NCBI GenBank assembly: GCA_023393525.1
Contig: JAEWKZ010000013.1
Location: 1 to 64,000, forward strand
Direction of reading: 5' to 3'
DNA length: 64,000 nt
Source of the DNA: Pseudomonadota bacterium
GTDB taxonomy: Bacteria > Desulfobacterota > Desulfovibrionia > Desulfovibrionales > Desulfomicrobiaceae
The notes beneath the pieces were generated by a model. It saw nothing but the letters and a program-made list of their open reading frames with translations, made no database searches and was not told the origin of the DNA. Made by a program: the position numbers and the translations under genes. Of this stretch, positions 19,070-27,834 are shown piece by piece. How positions within the stretch are numbered: the stretch's first letter is position 1; every line of letters begins with the position of its first letter.

Positions 19070-19115
19070 ATCCTCCTTGGTACAATCGCGAACATCAAAC
19101 CAACCGGAGGATCTC

Positions 19116-19640
19116 ATGAAAAGAACGACAAGCATCGCCATCCTGGCCATTTTCGGAATCATCGCGCTGAGCACCCTGACCTTTGCCGGCCCCATGCGCG
19201 GCATGGGAATGCGCGGCGATTGCGCGGGCTGGAATCAGAACCCCGCCGTGCAGCAGCTGCCCCAGGAAAAACAGGACCTGCTCAAAAACATCCTGGACGA
19301 ACATCGCAAGGACACGACCGCGCTTCGCAACAGCATGTGGGAAAAGCGCACCCTGCTTCACGCCCTGTCCGCCAACCCCAATGCCACACCCGAATCCATC
19401 ACCGCCCTGGTGCGCGAGATAGGCGACCTGCGGGCCCAGATGCAGACCAAGCGCGACGCCCTGGAAGCGCGGGTGAGCAAGGAAGTCGGCATCGAGCTGC
19501 CCAGGGGTTTTGGAAAGCATGACCGCAGGGGCATGGGCGGTCGCGGCCACGGCGACTTCGGTCGGCGCGGCATGGGCCAAGGCATGGGGCAGGGCATGAA
19601 CCCGGCCCTGGACGCGGCTCCCGGCGCTCCCGATGCCTAA
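19116..19640 (+). CDS. zraP: ZraP/Spy-like periplasmic stress protein
   Basis: A 174-residue secreted protein. Signal peptide at residues 1-24 (helix ending LSTLTFA, then GPMRGMGMRG). The mature core is the helical ZraP/CpxP/Spy type with LPQEKQDLLKNILDEHRKDT, and the tail is rich in Gly, Met, His and Arg (HDRRGMGGRGHGDFGRRGMG), suited to metal binding. ZraP is a zinc-binding periplasmic chaperone that feeds back on ZraSR. Here the gene has GGAGG at 19106-19110, a sigma54-like promoter, paired dyads, and a ZraSR-like pair 0.7 kb upstream on the other strand, so the set looks like a complete zra module. Confidence 0.82.
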   Translation: MKRTTSIAILAIFGIIALSTLTFAGPMRGMGMRGDCAGWNQNPAVQQLPQEKQDLLKNILDEHRKDTTALRNSMWEKRTLLHALSANPNATPESITALVREIGDLRAQMQTKRDALEARVSKEVGIELPRGFGKHDRRGMGGRGHGDFGRRGMGQGMGQGMNPALDAAPGAPDA

Positions 19641-19682
19641 GGCTCCTGCCGGACCCACTGCGCATTGCGCATCACTCTTCGC

Positions 19683-19708
19683 AAGGCGGCCTCCGGGGCC
19701 GCCTTTTT
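19683..19708 (+). terminator. Terminator of the ZraP-like gene
   Basis: AAGGCGGCC (19683-19691), loop TCCGG, GGCCGCCTT (19697-19705) and a T-run. Confidence 0.85.
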
Positions 19709-19749
19709 GTTCTTGCCCGCATGCCCCAGGGAGCCTATAGGCACGAACC

Positions 19750-21558
19750 ATGAGCCTTTTTTCCAGCAAATCCCTACCCCAGCCCAAATTCCTGCCCGTG
19801 ACCCGCGCCGAAATGGATGCGCTCGGCTGGGATGAACTCGACGTGCTCCTGGTCAGCGGCGACGCCTACGTGGACCATCCATCCTTTGCCATGGCCCTGC
19901 TCGGGCGCACACTGGTGGCGCACGGACTGCGCACCGGAATCATCACCCAGCCGCGCTGGGACGGCCCGCAGGACATGCTGACCATGGGCCGTCCGCGCCT
20001 GTTCGCGGGAGTCTCGGCCGGGGCCATCGACTCCATGCTGGCCCACTACACGGCCTTCCGCAAAAAACGCTCCGAGGACGCCTACACCCCGGGCGGCAGG
20101 GCCGGGGCCAGGCCCAACCGGGCGTGCATCGTCTACACCAATCTTCTGCGCCGCGCCTTTCCCGGACTGACAGTGGTGCTGGGCGGAATCGAAGCCTCGC
20201 TACGCCGCATCACGCATTACGATTTCTGGACCGACGCCCTGCGCAAGCCCATCCTCCTCGACGCCAAGGCAGACGCCGTGGTCTACGGCATGGGCGAGCG
20301 GGCCATCCTGGGCATCGCGGACCGGCTCGCGGCGGGCCGCGACATCCTGGGCATCCCCGGCACCGTCACCGTGGGCGAAGATGTGCCCGACGCCGTCGAA
20401 CTGCCCAGCCACGAAGCCATGCTCGCCGATCCCAAGGAGCTGATGCGCGCCACGTTGCTGCTGGAAAAACAGGTCCACGACGGCACGTACTGGGCCAGAC
20501 AAGCCGTCGGCGACCGCACGGTCCTGATCGCTCCACCAGCCCGCCCCTTGAGCACAAAGGAAATGGACGAGGTCTATGCCCTGCCCTTCGCCCGCAAGGC
20601 GCATCCCGGCTACCTCCTGCCCATCCCGGCCGAGGAGATGATCCGCGACTCCGTGACCAGCCACCGGGGCTGCGGCGGCGGGTGCTCGTTCTGCACCCTG
20701 GCCCTGCACCAGGGCCGACGCATCGCCTCGCGCAGCCGCACGTCCATTCTCGACGAGGTCCGGCGCATGGCCGCAAGCCCGGACTTCAAGGGCCATGTCT
20801 CCGATGTCGGCGGCCCCAGCGCCAACATGTGGGGAGCAAGCTGCGCCAGGGAGGGACAACCCTGCAAACGGCCAAGCTGCATGACTCCGACCGTCTGCCC
20901 CCACTTTCGCATGGACCAGAAAGCCCACCTCGACCTGCTGCGCACCCTGCGCCGCACGCCCGGAGTGCGCGGCGTGCGCGTGGCCAGCGGCGTGCGCTTC
21001 GACCTGGCCTTAAAAGACATGGAGGCCCTTGGCGGCTATCTGCGCGAATTCGTGGGCGGTCAGTTGAAAATCGCACCGGAGCATGTCTGCGATCATGTGC
21101 TGCGGCTGATGCGCAAGCCCGGCAACCGTGTTTTCGAGGAATTTCTGACAGTCTTCGCCCGTGAATCGAAAAGGGCGGGAAAGGAACAGTACGTCATCCC
21201 CTACCTGATGAGCGCCTTTCCCGGCACCACCGACGACGACATGCGCGCCCTGGCCCGCTGGCTTGGCGACCGTGGCTGGAAGCCCAGGCAGGTGCAGTGC
21301 TTCATCCCCATTCCCGGAGCCGTGGCCACGGCCATGTATCACGCGGGCATCACCCCGGACGGCAAGCCCCTACACGTGCCGCGCACCGACGAAGAGCGCC
21401 TTCGCCAGCATCGCATCCTCCTGCCTCCGGAAGACAAACGTCCCAACCGTCCCGCTCCACCCATGCGCGACAACGCTCCAAAGAGCTGCCCGGGCCGGTG
21501 TCCGGCACCATCTCGCGGCGCACCCAAAAGACAAAAACCGGCTCGGCGCAAAAAATAA
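19750..21558 (+). CDS. ygiQ: YgiQ-family radical SAM protein
   Basis: A 602-residue radical S-adenosylmethionine protein. The [4Fe-4S]/SAM cysteines are Cys308, Cys312 and Cys315 in GCGGGCSFCTLALHQGR. The N-terminal region has the family blocks VSGDAYVDHPSF and GGIEASLRRITHYDFW. The C-terminal tail is short, basic and disordered-looking (KRQKPARRKK). YgiQ is widespread but its reaction is unknown, so no substrate is proposed. It is monocistronic with a strong terminator. Confidence 0.92.
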   Translation: MSLFSSKSLPQPKFLPVTRAEMDALGWDELDVLLVSGDAYVDHPSFAMALLGRTLVAHGLRTGIITQPRWDGPQDMLTMGRPRLFAGVSAGAIDSMLAHYTAFRKKRSEDAYTPGGRAGARPNRACIVYTNLLRRAFPGLTVVLGGIEASLRRITHYDFWTDALRKPILLDAKADAVVYGMGERAILGIADRLAAGRDILGIPGTVTVGEDVPDAVELPSHEAMLADPKELMRATLLLEKQVHDGTYWARQAVGDRTVLIAPPARPLSTKEMDEVYALPFARKAHPGYLLPIPAEEMIRDSVTSHRGCGGGCSFCTLALHQGRRIASRSRTSILDEVRRMAASPDFKGHVSDVGGPSANMWGASCAREGQPCKRPSCMTPTVCPHFRMDQKAHLDLLRTLRRTPGVRGVRVASGVRFDLALKDMEALGGYLREFVGGQLKIAPEHVCDHVLRLMRKPGNRVFEEFLTVFARESKRAGKEQYVIPYLMSAFPGTTDDDMRALARWLGDRGWKPRQVQCFIPIPGAVATAMYHAGITPDGKPLHVPRTDEERLRQHRILLPPEDKRPNRPAPPMRDNAPKSCPGRCPAPSRGAPKRQKPARRKK

Positions 21559-21611
21559 ACCCGCTCCGCCCGATTCACGGACGCCCGCATTCACATCCCG
21601 ACAAAGCTTTG

Positions 21612-21644
21612 ATCAGGCAGCCCGTTGCAGCTGCCTGATTTTTT
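21612..21644 (+). terminator. Terminator of ygiQ
   Basis: ATCAGGCAGC (21612-21621) pairs perfectly with GCTGCCTGAT (21630-21639), followed by TTTTT. Confidence 0.9.
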
Positions 21645-21982
21645 ATGCACTCTTTTCAAGAAGGGAATTGTCTTTTTTTAGATTAGGCTGTAATATCAGC
21701 TAGAAGAAGAAAGGCGAACTCATTCTTGGTCAGACCTTACGCCCGGCCACAGCCGGCTGCGCAAGAAGAGGCCGCATGAAGAAGATTTTTTTCCAGGAAG
21801 TTGGTGGGAACAACTTCCCTTAGTCCTTGATTTTTATTATCAGAAATCGAATTTTCACGACGGCCGCACGCGATTTTCGGACCACGATCCGGACCTTGGC
21901 CGATCTGCTGAGAAATTCCCGGTGTTACATGAACCCACATTGAGGATCACGAGTCTTCACGAATCGCAATCTGGAGCGAAAA
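21645..21982. other. Intergenic region before the HU gene, with one clear hairpin
   Basis: About 340 bases without a gene. GGAAGTTG (21796-21803) pairs perfectly with CAACTTCC (21811-21818) across a 7-base loop, followed after about 10 bases by an AT-rich run. It could be part of the HU promoter/leader or a small RNA; nothing else is recognisable. Confidence 0.45.
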
Positions 21983-22258
21983 ATGAACAAAAGTGAACTT
22001 ATTCAGTCCCTTGCAGAAAAAATCAAAATCTCCAACGATGAAGCGTCCACCATCGTCGACAGCTTCTTCGATTCCATGCGCGACGCTCTGTTGCGCGGAG
22101 ACCGCATTGAAATCAGGGGGTTTGGCAGCTTCAAGATCAAGCAGTACGAAGGCTACGTCGGGCGCAATCCCAAGACGGGAGAGTCGGTGCAGGTCAAACC
22201 CAAGAAAATGCCCTTTTTCAAGGCCGGAAAAGGTCTGCTGGACTATCTCAACGGCTAG
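21983..22258 (+). CDS. HU/IHF-family DNA-binding protein
   Basis: A 91-residue histone-like nucleoid protein that bends DNA. The N-terminal helices (MNKSELIQSLAEKIKISNDEAS) and the DNA-arm block GFGSFKIKQYEGYVGRNPKTGESV with the RNPKTG tip and KPKKMPFFKAGKGL are typical. It falls between HU and IHF in sequence, so I do not name it further. GGAG precedes the ATG. A small hairpin (22248-22267) overlaps its stop, and a larger terminator follows at 22314-22356. Confidence 0.93.
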   Translation: MNKSELIQSLAEKIKISNDEASTIVDSFFDSMRDALLRGDRIEIRGFGSFKIKQYEGYVGRNPKTGESVQVKPKKMPFFKAGKGLLDYLNG

Positions 22259-22313
22259 GGCCGTTGACACAAGGGGCCGTTTTGACGCAATTGCTCGCGG
22301 CACACCTTAAATG

Positions 22314-22356
22314 AAGACGCAGGTCCGTCCGCCCCGGATGGACTGAACGTCTTTTT
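22314..22356 (+). terminator. Probable terminator of the HU gene
   Basis: Nested stem AAGACG/CGTCTT enclosing GGTCCGTCCG/CGGATGGAC, ending in TTTTT at 22352-22356. The ribosome site of the next gene (GGAG, 22359-22362) follows at once, so it might also act as an attenuator for the operon. Confidence 0.55.
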
Positions 22357-22370
22357 ATGGAGCTTCGGCA

Positions 22371-23243
22371 TTGCATTCAGTGATTCAACGCGTTGCTGCG
22401 ATTCATGATCTTTCCGGTTTTGGCGGGGGATCGCTCTCGGCGGTGATCCCCATCCTATCGGCCATGGGCATCCAGGTTTGCAGCCTGCCCACCGCCATTC
22501 TTTCCACTCACACTGGCGGATTCACGAAATTCCACTTCCGCGATCTGACTGCGGACATGCGCTGCATCGTCGACCATTGGCGTCAGCTGTCCCTGTCCTT
22601 TGACGGGATATATTCCGGATTCCTCGGATCATCCGAACAAATCGAAATCGTCGGCGACTTCATCCGCGCTTTCCGCAAGGATTCGACCCTGGTCGTGATC
22701 GATCCGGTTCTGGGTGACGACGGCAAGCTCTACGACACCATGGGCGCATGCATGGTCGACGGCATGCGCGGCCTGATCGCCTCGGCCGACGTCATCACTC
22801 CGAACATCACCGAGGCCGCATTGCTCCTGGGCCTGTCCGGCCCCGCCACGGTCTCCGGCACCGGGGAAGTCAAGGCCTGGGCCCGCGCCCTGGGCGATCT
22901 CGGCCCGAAGTGCGTCATCATCACCAGCGTGCCCGAGGAGCATGACCGGGGGACCTCGGTCCTGGCCTTCGACAAGGGGACTGGCCGCTTCTGGAAGGTC
23001 GCATGCCCATATATTCCCGCCTGTTATCCCGGCACTGGAGATATTTTCGCCAGTGTGATAACAGGATCGCTGCTCCAGGGCGATTCCCTGCCCCTGTCCC
23101 TGGACCGGGCCGTGCAATTTGTCTCCATGGCCATACGGGCCACCTTCGGCCACAACTTTCCGGAACGCGAAGGGGTGTTTCTGGAACGGGTGCTCCCGAG
23201 TCTGAACGCCCCCGTGTCCATGAGCAGCTTTGAACTGATATGA
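22371..23243 (+). CDS. Pyridoxal-kinase-like PfkB-superfamily kinase
   Basis: A 290-residue ribokinase-fold kinase of the PdxK/PdxY type, which phosphorylates pyridoxal or a related B6 vitamer with ATP. Visible: VIDPVLGDDGKLY (ATP/metal loop), TPNITEAALLLG, and the catalytic GTGDIFASVITG near 222. Early SGFGGGSL matches the family N-terminus. The start is taken as TTG 22371, eight bases after GGAG; GTG 22380 is possible. It opens a coupled operon with a HAD phosphatase and the Mla genes, an unusual setting for a B6 kinase. Overlap with the next gene is four bases. Confidence 0.82.
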   Translation: MHSVIQRVAAIHDLSGFGGGSLSAVIPILSAMGIQVCSLPTAILSTHTGGFTKFHFRDLTADMRCIVDHWRQLSLSFDGIYSGFLGSSEQIEIVGDFIRAFRKDSTLVVIDPVLGDDGKLYDTMGACMVDGMRGLIASADVITPNITEAALLLGLSGPATVSGTGEVKAWARALGDLGPKCVIITSVPEEHDRGTSVLAFDKGTGRFWKVACPYIPACYPGTGDIFASVITGSLLQGDSLPLSLDRAVQFVSMAIRATFGHNFPEREGVFLERVLPSLNAPVSMSSFELI

Positions 23244-24082
23244 CGGGCCCGTTCCACGGAATTTTCATCAGCGATCTGGACGGAACCCTCTTGCGCGGCG
23301 GGCGGATATCCGCAGGCGACATCGCGGCCCTCCAAGGCCTGCGCAGACATAGAATCCTGCGCGTCATCGCCACGGGAAGATCGCTGTATTCGGCCAGATC
23401 CTGCCTGGGAAAGGATTTTCCGGCCGATTATCTGATCCTTTCCACCGGAAATCAGATCGTGGACTGGCCCTCTGGCGAGGTGGTGCGCTGCGCCTCCCTG
23501 CCCGCCGAGGAAACGCGGAATATCTGCCGTTTCTTGCGCGGCCTGGATTTGAATTTCATGGTGCACGAGAATTTTCCGCACAACCATCGCTTCGCCTTTC
23601 ACCGGGGCCGTGGTGGCGTGGCGGACTTTGACCGCCGAGTGTCGCTGTACGCGGACCACGCCCGGGAAATGACGGATTGTCACGACGGACATGCCGCTTC
23701 CCAGATCGTGGTTATCGTTGACTCCGACGATGCGACAATGCATGACCGCATCGTCGGCGAACTTGGAAACAACAGCGTGATCAGGGCCACATCACCGTTG
23801 GACGACCGGTCCGTGTGGATCGAAATTTTCGCGGCGAACGTCTCGAAGGCCTCGGGCATCGAGCACCTCGTCCAACGCCACGGCCTGCACGGACTGCCAA
23901 GCGCGGCCATCGGCAACGACCACAACGACAGGGACATGCTCGATCTGGTGCGCATGCCCTTCAAGGTCGCCGACGCGTTCCTGGACGACGACAACTATAT
24001 CACAACGCCGGAAGCGACCGACGCCGTGGCCTTCGCCATTGCGCGCTACATGGAATCCTTATCCGGCATGACGGACGCATGA
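23240..24082 (+). CDS. HAD-superfamily (Cof-type) phosphatase
   Basis: A 280-residue cytoplasmic phosphatase. HAD motif I FISDLDGTLL at 9-18, motif II-type VIATGRS, and motif IV AIGNDHNDRDML near 227. The cap is of the Cof/C2B class, which dephosphorylates small phosphorylated sugars or cofactors (some Cof proteins act on PLP). It is coupled by ATGA overlaps to the B6-kinase-like gene before it and mlaE after it, so a kinase-phosphatase pair acting on one metabolite is possible; inference. Confidence 0.83.
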   Translation: MTGPFHGIFISDLDGTLLRGGRISAGDIAALQGLRRHRILRVIATGRSLYSARSCLGKDFPADYLILSTGNQIVDWPSGEVVRCASLPAEETRNICRFLRGLDLNFMVHENFPHNHRFAFHRGRGGVADFDRRVSLYADHAREMTDCHDGHAASQIVVIVDSDDATMHDRIVGELGNNSVIRATSPLDDRSVWIEIFAANVSKASGIEHLVQRHGLHGLPSAAIGNDHNDRDMLDLVRMPFKVADAFLDDDNYITTPEATDAVAFAIARYMESLSGMTDA

Positions 24083-24870
24083 AGAACATACTGGCAATCC
24101 CCGCGCTGCTCGGGGCCACATCACTTGGAATCATCAGAAACGCCGGACAATGGGGCGTCTTCTCGCTGACCGCGCTGCTGGGAATGGTCCACGCGCGGCG
24201 TCTTGTTCCAAAAATTCTCCACGACATCCATTTCATCGGCTTCAAGTCGCTGAACATCATCATGCTCGTGGCCTTCTTCACGGGCATGGTCCTGGGGCTC
24301 CAGGGCTACTACACGCTGATCAAATTCAGCGCCGAGGGCATGCTCGGGGTGGCCGTGGCCCTGTCCCTGGTGCGCGAACTCGGGCCGGTGCTGACCGCGA
24401 TCATGCTCATCGGCCGGGCCGGATCGAGCATCAGCGCCGAGATCGGGATCATGCGCATCTCGGAACAGATCGACGCGCTCTCGACCATGGACGTGGACCC
24501 GGTCCGCTACCTGGTCACGCCCAAGATCATCGCGTCGCTGATCTGCTTTCCGCTGCTGACGGCCATTTTCGACTGCGTCGGCATCCTTGGCGGATACTTT
24601 TCCTCCGTGCTGCTCAGTTCCCGTTCGGGAATCTTCTTCAGCAAGATCCAGTCGAGCCTGCTTTTGTCCGACGTGACCGGAGGGTTCATAAAGTCGTTCG
24701 TCTTTGCCTTCATCGTCATTACCATATCCTGCTACTGCGGTTACTATACGCACCAGAACCAATCCAGCGCCGGCGCGGAAGGCGTCAGCAACTCCACGAC
24801 ATCCGCCGTTGTCCAGTCATGCGTTTACGTACTGATCGCCGACTACGTCATAACGTCCTTCTTGATGTGA
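24079..24870 (+). CDS. mlaE: MlaE-family ABC transporter permease
   Basis: A 263-residue inner-membrane permease of the phospholipid (Mla/Mce) transporter. It has about five membrane helices and the family blocks GMVLGLQGYYTLIKF, LVRELGPVLTAIMLIGRAGSSISAEIG and MRISEQIDALSTMDVDP. It pairs with MlaF (ATPase) and MlaD (MCE ring) encoded next. Start ATG 24079 lies inside the stop of the HAD gene, giving coupling. Length and order are normal. Confidence 0.93.
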   Translation: MKNILAIPALLGATSLGIIRNAGQWGVFSLTALLGMVHARRLVPKILHDIHFIGFKSLNIIMLVAFFTGMVLGLQGYYTLIKFSAEGMLGVAVALSLVRELGPVLTAIMLIGRAGSSISAEIGIMRISEQIDALSTMDVDPVRYLVTPKIIASLICFPLLTAIFDCVGILGGYFSSVLLSSRSGIFFSKIQSSLLLSDVTGGFIKSFVFAFIVITISCYCGYYTHQNQSSAGAEGVSNSTTSAVVQSCVYVLIADYVITSFLM

Positions 24871-24874
24871 GCAC

Positions 24875-26062
24875 ATGAGCAGCACGACACCACTCATTCA
24901 ACTCCGCAATATTTCCAAGGCGTTCGGCGGCCGGGAAATACTGCGTGACGCCACTCTTGACATACGGCGCAACGAGATCACCGCCATCATCGGAAAAAGC
25001 GGGGGGGGCAAGAGCGTCCTGGTCAAGCACATCATCGGGCTGATCACCGCGGACAGCGGAGAGATCATTTTCGACGGAATCCCCTATTCGACCATGAAGC
25101 GAAAGGATTTTTCGGCGATCAAGAATCGTTGCAGCTACATGTTCCAGAACAACGCCCTGTTCGACTCCATGACCGTGTTCGAGAACATCGCCCTGCCCCT
25201 GCGCGAAAAATTCAAATTCCCCAAAAAGGACATTGAGGACAAGGTCCGCGCGCGCATCGAACAGCTCGAACTGACCGAAGTGGCGCAGATGTATCCCAAG
25301 CAGATTTCGGGCGGCATGCAGAAACGCGTGGCCCTGGCGCGGGCGCTGGTCACGGAGCCGGAAATCATCTTCTTCGACGAACCGACCACCGGACTCGACC
25401 CCATCCGCAAGAAGACCGTGTTCTCCATGATCCACCGCTACCACGAGAAGCTCAATTTCACCGCGGTCATCATCACCCACGACATTCCGGACATCTTCTA
25501 CATCGCCCACGCGGTGAACATTCTGGATGAAGGCCGGATAATCTTCTCCGGTTCGCCGGTGGCTCTGGAACAATCCTCCGATCCAGGCCTCTACACCTAC
25601 ACCCATGGCCACGAAATGCTCATCGACGAACTGACCGGCCTGCACAACAGGCTCTCGCTGGTGCGCAAAATCGAGGCCTCCGGCTCCCATCGGGAAGGCC
25701 GCCTCGTCCTGGCCACGGTCAGGCTGGTGGGCATGCGCACGGTGATGGACTACAAGGGCGAACTTCTGGCCCACGCCTTCATCAGGAACCTGGCCAAATT
25801 CGTGCATTCGTTTTTACCGCCACAGGCCTGCGCGGGAATGTTTTCCAAGGAGATCCTGGTCCTGGCGGCCAGGACCGGGGAGGAATCGACCCTCGAACTG
25901 TTCCTGGAGCGGCTCGCAAACTATTTCACCAATCTGGCCATCGAAACGTATTGCCACAAACACAGACTTCAGGTCGAAATCGGCGGCGCGGTCGTCTCCG
26001 ACGAATCAAACGCCTACACGGCCATTCAGGAAGCACTCGCAACATCCAAGAAGTACGTATGA
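24875..26062 (+). CDS. mlaF: MlaF-type ABC ATPase fused to a degenerate GGDEF domain
   Basis: 395 residues, about 125 longer than usual MlaF. Residues 1-245 are the ABC ATPase: Walker A GKSGGGKS at 40-47, signature SGGMQ at 145-149, Walker B FFDEP at 166-170, H-loop His202. From 251 the C-terminus begins DELTGLHNRLSLVRKIEAS, the hallmark entry of a diguanylate cyclase domain. Where GGDEF should be it reads GMFSKE at 321-326, so it cannot make c-di-GMP but could bind a nucleotide or partner and tune transport. It sits in the mlaEFDCA operon with four-base spacing or overlap. Confidence 0.88.
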   Translation: MSSTTPLIQLRNISKAFGGREILRDATLDIRRNEITAIIGKSGGGKSVLVKHIIGLITADSGEIIFDGIPYSTMKRKDFSAIKNRCSYMFQNNALFDSMTVFENIALPLREKFKFPKKDIEDKVRARIEQLELTEVAQMYPKQISGGMQKRVALARALVTEPEIIFFDEPTTGLDPIRKKTVFSMIHRYHEKLNFTAVIITHDIPDIFYIAHAVNILDEGRIIFSGSPVALEQSSDPGLYTYTHGHEMLIDELTGLHNRLSLVRKIEASGSHREGRLVLATVRLVGMRTVMDYKGELLAHAFIRNLAKFVHSFLPPQACAGMFSKEILVLAARTGEESTLELFLERLANYFTNLAIETYCHKHRLQVEIGGAVVSDESNAYTAIQEALATSKKYV

Positions 26063-26517
26063 AGACCAACAATTCCTCACTCCATCTGTCCATCGGCCTC
26101 TTTGTCATCCTGGGCATGGCCTGCACCGCCTACCTGGCCATGACCCTTGCGAACACGACCTTTTTTTCCGGAAACGCCTATGAGATAACCGCCAAGTTCA
26201 CGGCGGTGAACGGGCTCCGGGCCGGCAGCAACGTGGAGATCTCGGGAGTGGCCGTGGGCAAGGTCGCAAGCATCACCCTGGATCAGACCCTCTACCAGGC
26301 CGTCATCACCATGAACATCGAGAACTCCGTGGGCATTCCTGTGGATTCCACGGCGGCGATCAAGACCAGCGGGCTCATCGGCGACAAATACGTTAGCATC
26401 ATTCCGGGCGCCGACGACGTGATGCTGAAGGACAAGGAAGTGCTCATGGACACCCAGGCGGCGCTTGATATCGAAGAAATGATTTCCAAATACGTATTCG
26501 GAAGCGTGGACAAATGA
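26059..26517 (+). CDS. mlaD: MlaD-family MCE protein
   Basis: A 152-residue inner-membrane-anchored MCE protein that forms the lipid-carrying ring on the periplasmic face. N-terminal anchor helix at about 8-30, then the MCE domain (FTAVNGLRAGSNVEISGVAVGKV, LIGDKYVSIIPGADD). Start ATG 26059 overlaps the mlaF stop (ATGA) and begins right before the membrane anchor; the longer frame back to 25951 is inside mlaF. Confidence 0.93.
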   Translation: MKTNNSSLHLSIGLFVILGMACTAYLAMTLANTTFFSGNAYEITAKFTAVNGLRAGSNVEISGVAVGKVASITLDQTLYQAVITMNIENSVGIPVDSTAAIKTSGLIGDKYVSIIPGADDVMLKDKEVLMDTQAALDIEEMISKYVFGSVDK

Positions 26518-27095
26518 GAATTCTTTTTTTTCTGCTGATCATGCTCCTGCCGGCCCCGACCCTGGCGCAGGACAACCCGACAAGTTACATCCGCGCCAAC
26601 GTCGACGCGGTGGTGGCGATCCTGACTTCGCCGGAATACGAATCTGAAACCAACAAGACCGAACAGCTGCGGCAGATCGAAGCGGTGGTCGACAATTTTT
26701 TCGACTCCGAGGAACTCTCCAAGCGTTCGCTTGGGCAATATTGGCGGATCTTCACCGACGAGCAGAAAGCGGAGTTCCAGCCCCTGTTCCTGAAGCTCAT
26801 CAAGCAGGTCTACCTCAAGAAATCCATCTCCTACAACGGGGAGGTGGTGAACTACAACCAGGAGCTCATCAAGTCGGACACCCTGGCCGAGGTGCACACG
26901 ACCCTGACCTCGCCCGACCTGAACATGCCGATCATCTACTACATGATCAGAAAGGACGCGTCCTGGAAGGTTTACGACGTTTCGGTGGAAAACGTGAGCC
27001 TGGTCAAGAACTACCGCTCCCAGTTCCGCAGCATCCTGCAAAACAAGTCTCCGGAAGACCTCATCGCCACCCTGAAGGAAAAAACCAATGAATAA
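26514..27095 (+). CDS. mlaC: MlaC-family periplasmic phospholipid carrier
   Basis: A 193-residue secreted protein (signal peptide MRILFFLLIMLLPAPTLA) that shuttles phospholipid between the MlaA complex and MlaFED. The Tgt2/MlaC core is seen in YLKKSISYNGEVVNYNQELI and SWKVYDVSVENVSLVKNYRSQF. Overlaps mlaD by four bases and mlaA by eight. Confidence 0.92.
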   Translation: MRILFFLLIMLLPAPTLAQDNPTSYIRANVDAVVAILTSPEYESETNKTEQLRQIEAVVDNFFDSEELSKRSLGQYWRIFTDEQKAEFQPLFLKLIKQVYLKKSISYNGEVVNYNQELIKSDTLAEVHTTLTSPDLNMPIIYYMIRKDASWKVYDVSVENVSLVKNYRSQFRSILQNKSPEDLIATLKEKTNE

Positions 27096-27834
27096 GCACC
27101 TGCTCTGCCTGATCCTCGGTATCTTCCTGCTGCACGGATGCGCGGCCAAGAAAACCTCTCCGGAGTTGGACCAGCCCCCGGCGGCGGATCAGGAATACGA
27201 GGAGATGTACGACGAGACCGATGAAAACGGCGCCTACCCCGACTCCATCGAAGGCTTCAACCGGGGCGTGTTCGCCTTCAACGACGGCTTCATCACCTAC
27301 GTCTTCTCCCCCATCGACACGGTCTACACCGGGTTTTTTCCTCCCGACATCCGCGCCGGATTCGGCAACTTCTATCGCAATCTCGGCTATCCGGTGCGCC
27401 TCATAAACGCGCTCCTGCAGTTCAAGTTCGACAAGATGGCCAAGGAGACCGCGTCCTTCGCCCTGAACACGGTCTTCGGCGTGGGTGGCCTGTTCAACGT
27501 GACGCGCAACATGCCGAGCCTGCAAACGTCGCCGGAAGACTTCAGCCAGACCCTGGCCTTTTACGGGCTGGGTTCGGGCACCTATCTGGTGCTGCCCATC
27601 CTCGGGCCGACGACCTTGCGCGACGCCGCAGGCTCCGTGGCGGACTCCTTCGCCCATCCCTTGTCGCTGGTCACGCCCGACAGCGCCAAATACGCATTGA
27701 TCGGGCACGACAAGGCGAACGCGGCCTCGGCCAACCTGCCGACCTACAAAAGCATCAAGGAAGAATCCTTCGATCACTACACAAGCATGAAGGACGTTTA
27801 CTTCCAATACAGAATCGGACTTGAGAAGGAATAA
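27088..27834 (+). CDS. mlaA: MlaA (VacJ) outer-membrane lipoprotein
   Basis: A 248-residue lipoprotein: signal with lipobox LLHG-Cys near residue 18, then an acidic linker and the MlaA core DSIEGFNRGVFAFNDGF, FGNFYRNLGYPVRLINALLQ and LPILGPTTLRDAAG. MlaA removes mislocalised phospholipid from the outer leaflet of the outer membrane. Finding it at the end of the transporter operon gives a complete MlaEFDCA set; no MlaB (STAS) gene is present. Confidence 0.92.
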   Translation: MNKHLLCLILGIFLLHGCAAKKTSPELDQPPAADQEYEEMYDETDENGAYPDSIEGFNRGVFAFNDGFITYVFSPIDTVYTGFFPPDIRAGFGNFYRNLGYPVRLINALLQFKFDKMAKETASFALNTVFGVGGLFNVTRNMPSLQTSPEDFSQTLAFYGLGSGTYLVLPILGPTTLRDAAGSVADSFAHPLSLVTPDSAKYALIGHDKANAASANLPTYKSIKEESFDHYTSMKDVYFQYRIGLEKE

